This document shows, in pieces, positions 37,801 to 47,000 of a DNA stretch of 64,000 nt (its first letter is position 1; each line of letters starts with the position of its first letter). The notes beneath the pieces are model-generated. The model had not been told where the DNA came from, ran no database searches, and saw only the letters and a program-made list of their open reading frames with translations. The translations under genes and the position numbers were made by a program. Source of the DNA: Platynereis dumerilii (Eukaryota > Annelida > Polychaeta > Phyllodocida > Nereididae); contig JAPTHN010000004.1 of NCBI GenBank assembly GCA_026936325.1, positions 48,573,289-48,637,288 on the forward strand. Direction: 5' to 3'.

Positions 37801-40800
37801 TCCTAAACACATTATGTAGAATTGTAGATATCTACATGATCTTTTGTTCAGACTAAACAAGTTGTTGAACTGGGAAAATTGATGGCAGTACCACCTAACT
37901 TTATTATTGGAAGACAGTTGCTCTGGCTCCACCTGACAGACACTAATAGTGGCCTTGAATCCTTGCTTTGGTGCTACTGGAATTTTATTCAGGTAACTAC
38001 TTAAAAACAAAAAAGTATAACTATTTTTGACAATGTCCATCATATGGCTATATAACTGGTTCATCATGCTGACAGTATATCAATGGTCCCGGTAACAATG
38101 GCAGTGCAATGGCACATCATAGACCATGCAGACCAGAATGGTTTCATATTTCACTACAATATCATATCACTCAGTCTGTGAATGCTGAGTGGATTTGATT
38201 TGGTATTCTTGGAGTATAGTAGTTTACTTTTAATCATTTTTTGCATCTCCGGAAGTACATCAGAGTCTAGAAATTGGGATATCCCATGACATGGGATTGA
38301 TTACATAAAAAGCTGATACTTCTGATTTAGTGGCTGGTTGTTTTTATGGTGTGGATTGCTGTAATTCAATTGAAATAATTAAGTCAGTCAATTGAAGATG
38401 TCAAATGATGGTTTGAATTGCCGCCAGCCAGGGTATTCCGTTCTCAATTTCATTATAAATTGGACAATTTTGAAGTAGTTTACTCTCAAAGTAGAAACAT
38501 AATTTCCGGAGTAGGCCTAGTTAGAGTAGATGTAACCAAACCCAATCTTTGATCAAATGATCGATTCCAGGCATCCATGCCATCACTAATCACTTCACAA
38601 AAGGACATGTCAAGAGAAACTCTTGGACTAAGTCAAAAGCACATTTTCTATAAGTGCCATTGCCTTAAATTTAAGTTGGACCAGCACAGATTTTCAGAAA
38701 GTACATTAAGTAAGAGCCATTGATATGTTGTCAGACTTAGATTTTTTGCAATCATTTAAAATTAATTCTAAAATACTGATGAAAAATTGTTAACACTGTC
38801 TCTTCTGTATAATAACTCAGAAGGTAATGATGGCCTTCTGCCTGAATACCAGTTGATATTGTTATTAGCTGTTCACGTACATGGTGCGTATGTCTACTTT
38901 CAGGCACATTGCATTTATTCAAATTATGAAAACGGCATGTGGAATGGCCAGGACCTAGAGAAATCACGAAGCACTAGCTGTCACATGTGCCACAAACTGT
39001 GATGGTCTCCAAGGACAAATAATTGATGCCAAAGTAGAATGTCTGGATCACTTGGCCAGTTTCACACAGAGACAAAGCCTGTAAGTGGGGGATTAAGCGC
39101 ATGCTTGGACAACGGACACAACCTTCATCAGCTCGTAAAATGTTGTTATACATACGCACTGATTTTAACCATTAGGACCACATTTTTATAGGCTGTGTTA
39201 TGTATTGTTCATGCACACATGTGCAGTCCTGCAGAGCTTAAAAGTTCAACACATGAACCCAGCTCTCACGTGGAAGAAGAAGTTTGGAAATGCAGAGATG
39301 TTTGAAGGAGACTCTCAGAATTGTCCAGATAGCAGCAGGATCATTCGTTGAGGCTAGGCCCTTACTAAATGTATTTTTGGCCTCTCTTCATGCAATTTAC
39401 AATGAAGCCGTCACAAAACAAACAAAACTTGTGCAACATTAGTGCCATTCACCTCAGGCCAATCCAATTAGTTTTGGCTCTAACTGGGACGATTTGAGAA
39501 ATTGTTAAATCACACAAATGATATGTGAAACTGCACCATGAAAAATGCAAACTGTGCACAAAAAAAGGTATTTTGTAATTGTATTTAGAATAGAATAATA
39601 AATGTTGTTGATATTTTAGTAAAAGTTTTAACGCAAAAGAGTTAATTATGTACCAAATTTAATTTATTGTAATCCAAAAAGTTGTTTGTTTTGATGTGTG
39701 AAGTTTCCCGCGATTGATCAGTAAGGTTTTTACAAAATGGTATTTATTTCAATTTTGTAATTTTGTAATTGTTAAGTCTCAAAATATTATTTACAAAAAA
39801 GAAACAGTCATCGATTTAGCAAGTCATTATAATAAAATGCTTTCAAGTACAGAATATTTGTCAATGCTACTTATTGGGAAGTTAAATTGCTACATTTTTT
39901 TAGGCACTATCATTAGATGCGGCATGTAAGCAGGTAAACTATTGGACAGGAGATGTTATACAATTATGATGAATTGTGTCTTTTGCATGAGAATATAATT
40001 TATAAAATGCTGAATTAATTTTTCATAAATACGACAGATCGTAAGTAATGAGAATGTGGGATTATTTGGAAATATACTTTTGGTATGTAAAGCATAGATC
40101 TGCTGCCTGTACAGTCACTATCAATGTATAGATAAAAGTATGGAATAGCTTTTTTTCACATGATATAAAGTTTTATTGAAGATGTACGCATTTATTTACA
40201 GCCTAAACATTTACTTTTTGTACGCACTTTTAAATGCGCTCAAAGCGGGAATTTTGTACGCACATTAGTTGTTGAGATTTTGTTTAAAGTTGCCCTGAAT
40301 GATAAGATGATTTGCTAAATAAAGGCGATTTTCTGTGAATTGTAAGAGTGACTTGTGATCAGTAATATGAGCGCAGCTCATGGCTGCCGCAGGCAGCCAT
40401 GAGCGAAGCTCACTTAGCACAAGGACAGCCCATTCTGTGTGGTGCTCCTGTCTACAGTGACTGCCTAAACAGGAAGTGCCTGTAGTTGCCATAAAAGTGG
40501 AGCTAGTAGTTTAGTCAGAGTTTAGTTTGGTAAATAATCAAAATACCTCAAATATCTTCCAAAATAGCTTTAAAATTTCAGTCTTGTCGTATAACAACCT
40601 CCAATGACATATTTCAGGGATTTAAATCAACATGTGTATCAACATTGGAAATATTTATTTCCATACCCCTGATTGTAAGAAGTGACTGAAAATTAAAAGT
40701 CAACACAAAAGTTAATCACTTAAATGGCTCACCAAGTAAGAAATCATAACACACTTAAGGTTACACAATCTAAATTAAATATCAACAAATTATGTAACAG

Positions 40801-40950
40801 TCTAATAGTAAAGAGTCATCTCTGAATAGCTATGGTTTGTTGATCTCAGTTATGTAACATCGACAATTTAACATAATAGATCAAAATTTAACACATATTT
40901 AAATTACACAGCTGCTGTCAGTGCAATCTGTCTATCTATCTATTTATCTA

Positions 40951-40981
<31 letters not shown>

Positions 40982-40988
40982 TTTTCTA

Positions 40989-41021
<33 letters not shown>

Positions 41022-42159
41022 GCCTATCTGTCTATCTATCTATCTATCTGTCTGTCTGTCTACCTGTCTACCTGTCTATCTATCTATCTATCTATCTATC
41101 TAGTCTTATCTATCTATTCTACCTATCTGCCCATTTGTCCAGTCCTTAAAAAAGATAAAATGGCCTTCTGCATGGAAAGTTGAAGATAATGCAGTAGTTC
41201 TATGACAATGCTGCGCGAATTTCATGGCAGTGCCATTTACATATTATTTCTAACTGACCTTGTCAAGCATATCTTAGACAACATAAATTATTTAGTTATT
41301 TCCTTTAATTTTCTTGATAGTGCCTCCATCCTCCAGCACATCCATTACAGATGACGTCACAATACCCATTGTTAAAATACATTGTTATACATTAACAAAT
41401 TCTGACAATGGTGATGACGTCATAGAGTTGACAGCAAGCAACACTGTTGATTTTTTTCCGTGCGTACCCGAAATAAATCTAGGGGTCATTTTTGTGCATT
41501 TGTGGGGCCATTGGAGCTAGATAAAATAAGCCTACATCAAAGAAAATTTATGTACTATTCAGTATCACCAAGTAGCTTCAGAAAATGTAAAAATTAGAGA
41601 ATGTTTTGTTCAAAATTTATTTATCATTCGGAGTAACTTTAAGTTGTCAACATTTAGTAGTTTAGGCATTAGACACTTGGTTGTTTAGACTATGCACCTA
41701 ATCGTTTAGGTATTGTTTAGTGTTCTAAACAAATAAAACGCTACAACTAAATGTTTTTTGTCATAATTGTTTAGGTTGTATTTGCGCAGTAGCTTACGCA
41801 GCTTGTTTAATTTGGCTAAACATAGTGTTTATAAAGAAAAAGCTAAACACCAATAAACGCGCTCAAAGCGGGAATGTTTAATGTTTAGGTTTTGTTTAGG
41901 TTGTACGCATTTCCAATTTAGAGTGTGTATACCTACCTATAGCTGTATACCTACATATAGCCATTTCAATTGAAACTTAATTTGCTTATAAATCAATACC
42001 TTCATCTTCCAGTTTGAGAGCAAAGTCATCTTGGCCAAGTTCCTGCAGAACTTCAACTACGAATTGGACCCAACTCAGTCGTTTGACTTTGAAGATGCGG
42101 CTACTCTGCGCCCAAAAGACCTAGTGAGAGGGACCCTGTCATGGAAAAAGTCTGCCTAA
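22803..42159 (+). CDS. CYP46A1-like: P450-B: complete CYP46A-like cytochrome P450, 14 exons, 502 aa
   Basis: Exons: 22803-22939, 23189-23266, 23657-23738, 25452-25525, 25748-25834, 26785-26923, 32462-32572, 33105-33261, 33817-33879, 34048-34120, 34524-34722, 35076-35167, 37222-37291, 42013-42159. Total 1509 nt, close to the ~500 aa of vertebrate CYP46A1. The ATG opens a hydrophobic segment (residues ~3-31), then a basic stretch (TRYKHRH) and a Pro/Cys hinge, the usual microsomal anchor. SFLFGHM at ~46-52 matches the start of the catalytic domain. C-helix W139xxxR143; AGHETT at 309-314; E366xxR369; FNPDRF at 419-424; haem loop [13 protein letters not shown] with Cys447 as axial ligand. It lies 4.7 kb downstream of P450-A in the same direction, and introns and 3' flanks align between them, so it is a tandem duplicate. 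The exon 6 donor (GTATAG) is formed partly by a transposon target duplication. Substrate is not predictable. Confidence 0.95.
23400..23610. repeat. CACAACGTTGTC word cluster in P450-B intron 2
   Basis: Variants of ACAACGTTGTGACAACG occur in both orientations at about 23425, 23456, 23515 and 23576. It looks like a small palindromic element; no clear borders. Confidence 0.45.
23739..25451. other. P450-B intron 3
   Basis: Holds a degenerate GATA/GATC microsatellite (about 23900-24025) and blocks shared with P450-A intron 3 (24142-24196 and 25380-25451). Nothing else recognised. Confidence 0.5.
26148..26671. mobile_element. CACTCT/AGAGTG element (family f) with ~400 bp of cargo
   Basis: TG at 26146-26147 and 26672-26673. 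Left CACTGTAAAATATTCCAGAC then AAAATTGGTTTTTTAGATTC; right TTTTTTAGAGTG. P450-A lacks it (GGTTAGTTGGGCAG). Between the ends is a minisatellite (26326-26404, ~28-bp units GGGTATCTGGCATGTGAGAC..). Confidence 0.7.
28785..28955 (-). mobile_element. tRNA-derived SINE (probable)
   Basis: On the minus strand a pol III A-box-like TGGCCTTATGGTTAAGC (28947-28931) is followed about 30 nt later by a B-box-like GGGTTCAAATCTAATC (28906-28891), both degenerate. A tRNA-unrelated body follows. No intact cloverleaf, so not a tRNA gene. Confidence 0.5.
29416..29902. mobile_element. 487-bp fold-back element, TA duplication
   Basis: TA at 29414-29415 and 29903-29904. CAGTGCCACCTGTGAATAAG pairs with CTTACTTACAGGCGGCACTG; the two ~220-bp arms flank a ~33-nt spacer (about 29645-29675), so it is almost one long hairpin. 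Nested in the 3.72-kb element. Confidence 0.8.
30919..32285 (+). repeat. 139-bp tandem repeat, four units, the first split by a transposon
   Basis: Units start AACAAGTC(A/G)TTTTTTGTCTG at about 30919, 31859, 31998 and 32137 and end GGCTGTGATATT. Units 2 and 3 are nearly identical. Located in P450-B intron 6; P450-A has one faint counterpart near 4174-4325. Confidence 0.8.
31042..31857. mobile_element. 816-bp long-TIR element with TGACATCACAG words, TA duplication
   Basis: TA at 31040-31041 and 31858-31859. CAGTCCTTGTCATACTTACG pairs with CGTAAGTATGACAAGGACTA; arms ~300 bp. The neighbouring 139-bp units show the uninterrupted site GATATTAACAAGTC. At least eight TG(A)NRTCACAG-like words in both orientations. 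A right-half relative lies at about 33490-33750. Confidence 0.85.
33276..33438. mobile_element. CAGTG-ended repeat (family g), copy 2
   Basis: Same position relative to exon 8 as copy 1 in P450-A, without the 317-bp MITE; it provides the MITE's empty site. Confidence 0.7.
33490..33750. mobile_element. Half copy of the TGACATCACAG element
   Basis: Matches about 31605-31857, ending CGTCAGTATGACGAGGACTG. Left half missing; in P450-B intron 8. Confidence 0.7.
35633..36690. mobile_element. 1,058-bp fold-back element, TA duplication
   Basis: TA at 35631-35632 and 36691-36692. AACTGAACCAAATAAAAA pairs with TTTTTTATTTGGTTCAGTT; the next blocks (CTATTTCCAGGGCTTTA, ATGATATTCCAATGGAA, CTGACTTCTC) pair too, so arms are about 400 bp. 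Located in P450-B intron 12 where P450-A reads CATATAAAATTAC. The flank (CTTCATGTAGATTACATATAAA) is locally duplicated at 36788. Confidence 0.8.
36973..37123. mobile_element. 151-bp family f MITE, CA duplication
   Basis: CACTCTAAAAAATGTCGGG to AGATAGAGTG; CA at 36971-36972 and 37124-37125. Arms AGATTCAAAATGGTTTTTTG and inverse form a near-complete hairpin. P450-A has the empty site GCTCATCAAGAG. Confidence 0.85.
37570..41925. mobile_element. 4.36-kb element with CACTCTAAA ends and GTTTAG words, TG duplication
   Basis: TG at 37568-37569 and 41926-41927. CACTCTAAACTGACCTAAAC faces the inverted AATTTAGAGTG. CTAAAC/GTTTAG words are dense in the outer ~300 bp of each side and point inward; CGCTCAAAGCGGGAATGTTTA at the right end has a relative at ~40236. 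No transposase found; the longest frames inside (about 100 codons) are unrecognised. It fills most of P450-B intron 13 and is absent from P450-A. Confidence 0.7.
40926..41130. repeat. (TCTA)n microsatellite
   Basis: About 200 bp of TCTATCTATC with TCTG interruptions, inside the 4.36-kb element. The Ser-Ile-Tyr-Leu frame it creates is not a gene. Confidence 0.95.
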
Positions 42160-42410
42160 AAGGTTATATTGCCTACAGCTCATGGACCTCATTTTACACA
42201 TATAAAAAACACAGGATGTGATTTCAAAGATCTGTTCTTGCATGTATCAATATTTTGAATATTAAATTAGAGTACATGTACTTCTTTGTCTAAATGACTA
42301 AAAATTGTTATTTTAAATTTCATTAGGCCTATTAATGTCTGATATGAAAAAAAAAAAAAAGTTGCAAACCATGCTTATTGAATTTAATTGTTATCCTTTT
42401 AATATTAATA

Positions 42411-42688
42411 CAGTGGTCCCTGTGTTATAAGACCGCCCCTTCTGCGGTCATGAAGCGGTCTCTCGTGGGTGTGCAGTCTCTCGTCAGGGTGCAAAATGCA
42501 CTACAGTTTGTCACATCAACATTGAGACAGACGTTTGGCCGGATATCTCAGCAACCACAAGACCCACAGGAGAAATATGCATACCTACGTATAGCTTAGC
42601 TCTGTTGTAATCTGAATATCTCATTTTTGTGGGTCACATAAGACAAGGTGGTCTTACAACAGGAGATCTTAAAATGTAGGGAGCACTG
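42411..42688. mobile_element. CAGTG-ended repeat (family g), copy 4
   Basis: Orthologous to copy 3 after P450-A; about 130 bp of its middle (from about 42510) is unrelated to copy 3. Confidence 0.7.
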
Positions 42689-43916
42689 TACAGTGTATCA
42701 TGAAGTGTTTAAAAAACAAGTGAAGAGGGATAGGGGTAAGTTACACAATGTTTTAAAAAACATCAACATTTTCTCTGTTCTTGTTGCCCAATAATTGTCA
42801 AATTTGGTACAGACTTCAATTATGGTCTCAACAGTGGGCTACAGTGCTAGTGACTTCTGTTTGGAACATTAGTTCACAAGCTGTGCTTCACCGGAAGACG
42901 AAGCAATGGAAATATTGGTTCAGTTTTGTGGGTTGATACTTTGAGAGAAAAATTTCCGTTTTTACCTATTTTGCATTGTTGCGATAATTATGCTGGTCAG
43001 TGTACAAAGACAAAGACATTTTATTTTGGTGACCTTCTTGTTGTGTTGGGCGTTTCACAGGCTAAATGACTAGCATTCAGGCCACTTCAGAAGTTCAGAA
43101 CATATGACACCCTCATGCTTTGAGTCCAGAATCCCAGATGGATGTGCGTTTCATTAACGTCATAGATTATACACAAGACGGCGTTCGTAACTGAGCACTG
43201 GAAGCTAGCACCTCCACGAATGTGAATGCACAACATCTTCCTTTCTTTTTTCGACACCCCCCCCCCCAGTTATGCAATTAGTACCACCCTGCACCCTCAA
43301 ATGGTGCGAGCAGTGCAAAAACCTGCCACAATTGATTTTGCAATGAAATGTATTGACATTGGAAAGACGTCATTCATTTTAAATTGTTAAACTGCCTGTA
43401 TCCCCATTTTTATTGTGAAAATGTTGATAACCAAATACCGCATGGCAAAAAAGAAGAAGTTCAAACAAAATCCTCGAAATTCACAGTTTATTTACATTTT
43501 AACAATGTACAAACTTTGTTGCAAAATAAACATATATCATGCACATCTTCACAACAGAAGATTACTGTAGCAAGTAATTACATTTCCTTCACCCAACAAC
43601 TTTAATGACAATCTTTGACAAATTACAAGAGCCAAAATCATTAAAATTAAATCACATCATTGCGTACATATTTATTACCTTTTCTGGTGGTAGTTCTTAC
43701 ACCCACACAGACTTAACCACTTCCATAAAGCACAATTTAATAAAGGAAAAATATATTCTCCTTTCTACTCTGGGCAATGTATATTGCCAACAGGTATTTT
43801 AGTTACTGTGGCAAACTTCTCGGCTTTGTGGTGTATTGCGTCCGGGGTTTGCTGTCATGCAGCCTACGTTTATAAAATGGATGTGTGAAACTAACATATA
43901 CATGTATATATAAACT

Positions 43917-43922
43917 TTTATT
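43917..43922 (-). terminator. Polyadenylation signal of P450-C
   Basis: AATAAA on the minus strand about 95 nt after the TAA of P450-C, within TTAAAATAAAAGTTT. Confidence 0.6.
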
Positions 43923-44017
43923 TTAAAAAACCGAATATCAAAAGAGATACAAGTGTCATTAATATCATAACACAAAGTAAAAAGTGTATGTACATGAAAT
44001 CTATGAGCAGCCAGCAA

Positions 44018-47000
44018 TTAAGAAGACTTTTTCCAAGACAAGGTTCCTCTGACTCTGTCTTTCGGACTCAGAGTGACCGTGTCTGCGAAGTCAAACGATT
44101 GAGTTGGGTCCAGTTTGTAGTTGAAGTTCTGCAGGAACTTGGCCAATAAGACTTTGCTCTCAAACTGAAAGAGATATATGTCTATCAAATTAAAGATACA
44201 ACATATCAATTGCTTTACACCGCCAGACAAAAGTTGGAAACACTAAAGTTGATTTACAATTGCGTTAGCTGTCTTTCAACTAAACTACTGGTGAGATGGT
44301 AATGAATAAGGGAAAGTGTGTTAACAAACACATTAAATTTGCCAGGTTGAGGTCAAACCACGGGCCCAACCAGCTATTAAAAGATACTTAACTGTCACAT
44401 ATGTAAGATCAGTCCTGTCCTGCTTTGTTGACATATTAGGTAAGGGTGTCACACTCTGGAATGGCTTGGGAATGCAATCATGCAGAAACAGCTAATATTT
44501 CCCTCAATTGCAGCTTTTATATCTTTTGCACTATTGCATCCCTTAATATGTAGATTAAGGTTGTCTCTGGTCACAATATATTTTTGCAATAATATATCAT
44601 TAATACATAAAATCTTACCTTTGAATTTGTCTAACACTATGAGCAACACAGCCCAAGCTGCCTCTGACTGTTTAGAGATTATTTTTTGATGTCACTGATC
44701 CCTCCCCCCCTCCCCCCATCAACCTGGACCAACCGTCAAAACACCTAAGCCAGCAGCCTGAGAAGTCATTGCACTGTGGATAACTGTGTGTGATCTTCAA
44801 GAAGAAACATTTATCCATAACCTTTGCCTGCAAGAACATTCGAATCCATTATTTTTGAAGTTCTAATAACTTGTGGAAGAAAGGAACTGAAAGGATTATG
44901 AGTCTTGGTAAGTTTATTTTCACTGTGTTGACATGCCAGTCAGAATTTTCAATGCTATTTTGTAATTATGAATGTCATATCAAAAAATAGACTATTCAGC
45001 TTTGAGTGCTGCTCTGTTTGATGTTTTGTTTTGGTTTTGTTCATTTATTGCAGCAGAACATATCAAGCCAGACAATACTCTTCACAGTTTACTGTGATCT
45101 GATACTTTGTTACAACTGTCTAGTATATTAAGCATTCCTTCTGGTGCAATAACAATAACATAATATAATTATAAACTACATTGTCACCTGATTGAAGTTT
45201 CTCTCGATTGGGTCGATCAGTAAGGAAAAATAATAATTAATGCACATATTTTTATCATGCGGATTGTTGCTCTTATATTTTTTCATCACTATGGTGATGC
45301 TAATTGCATCTTTTTTCTTTGTGCATATTTTTTCTAGACTTGCAGCAATGCAGTGACAGTGCCTTGGAAAACAGGTTTAGACAGTATACACATCGCTTTC
45401 AAACATGATGGACATCAACAGTGGGTAAGATATGCAATTTTAAAAAAACATTAATATAATTTTATATAAACATCTATTTTTTCATCATAGAGCAACACTT
45501 TTTGTCTCAGTGCTAGTATTTTTTTCATCACTACAGTGATGCTAATTGCATGTTTTTTCTTTGTGTATTTTTTTTTCTAGACTTGCAATAATGCAGTGAC
45601 AGTGCCTTGGAAAACGGGTTTGGACCGTATATAGTGTTTTCAAACACGGTGGACATTAACAGTGGGTAAGATATACAATCAAAAATATTAATATAATTTT
45701 CTATATCTATGTTTTCATCATTGAGATACACTTTTTGTCTCAGTGAGATTAATACGGGGGAGCAGGGTTGCAGTGAATCATGGGGCACTGTGAATAACAA
45801 ATTTCTTTGGATGATAAATGGCAATATTTATTTAATGTTCATTTGTTTGATGTAATTGATGGGCGCTCAACAGGGCACAGCGAATTGGGAGCCATTCAGG
45901 GTACCATGATCACTTTATTCTCTGTAGTAATGACAAGCAACTCTTGGTACTACGGGATGTTTTTTTGGAATAATGACAAATTATGAGTTAAAACATTAAA
46001 ATTGTTTTGCCGATAAGTAAATTGTATTTGCGTGCTTGCTGTATTGTAGCTGAGCTGTAAGGTCTCAATAAACTGCTTAAAAACATATACCTTTTTGTGC
46101 AAGAAAACTTGCATAAAACTACAAATAAAAACATATTATTTAATTTCAGGTAGTCATTGCTAAACTGCCACCTCTTATTAATAGTCTTCATAAGGACGCT
46201 GATGTGATGACAGCTTTTTTATTCCTGTGAAGGAAACAGTGCTTTTGGGAACGGTATGTGAGAAAGAAAAATTATAAATGTTTTATTAGTTTACATGTAC
46301 AAGGTAAATAAAACATAGATCAACAAAGATATTCCCTTGTATATAAACTTGAATATCTCAAAGGCATTGTGTTTAATTTATAGTACTGCATTTTGATAAC
46401 GAATCTAATGTTTAGGGTCTGATGTTTTAATTCCAAGGGGGGTTGGAGGTTTACTCAGAAATACCCCTTCCAAAAATTATTTATTTCAAGACTGGTCAAA
46501 AAGAATTCATTTATTTCAGCAAAACAGAGCAAGAAATTATAAATTAAAAAATTACTCCAACCCCCCCCCCACCTTCACTTTGATGTTAAATGGTTGTCCC
46601 CTTCTTATTCATACATTTATGGTTACTCCAGCCTGAGCCAGCAGATTTTATTGACCCTATTCCTGTTTTGAAAAAATTGGAGTCTTTCAAATGGAAATGA
46701 CCATTTACCATGAGAGGGAGCCACCAACTGGCCAATTTTTTAATCAAGTGAATAGTGAAAATTTAATTTTTGACAGTATTTAGTCAACAACTGTATTCTT
46801 CTATTGTAACTTGCTATGTGGCCTTATCTGGTGAGATCAGAGAAATAATTTGGATTGAGGACGTTCTGGTAATTTTAACTTAAAGATTTTTTAAATAGAG
46901 GTACTCTCACGCAGGGTATACTGGTGCAGATAAAAATGATGCAATCAAACTGCAAATATATGCAATGGTCAGATTGTTATGTCCGGTGGTGCAAATGTTT

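Larger units (their letters stand above)
42160..44017. other. Convergent 3' flanks of P450-B and P450-C
   Basis: Contains the P450-B 3' UTR-like stretch, a family g repeat (42411-42688), and sequence homologous to the P450-A 3' flank up to about 43040. Nothing recognised from 43050 to 43900. A minus-strand AATAAA lies at 43922-43917. Confidence 0.55.

Noticed and set aside
40921-41103. Open frame of Ser-Ile-Tyr-Leu repeats
   Set aside because: It is the translation of the (TCTA)n microsatellite.
41830-41910. Telomere-like TTTAGG repeats
   Set aside because: Dispersed GTTTAG words in both orientations, belonging to the element's subterminal region, not a tandem telomeric array.
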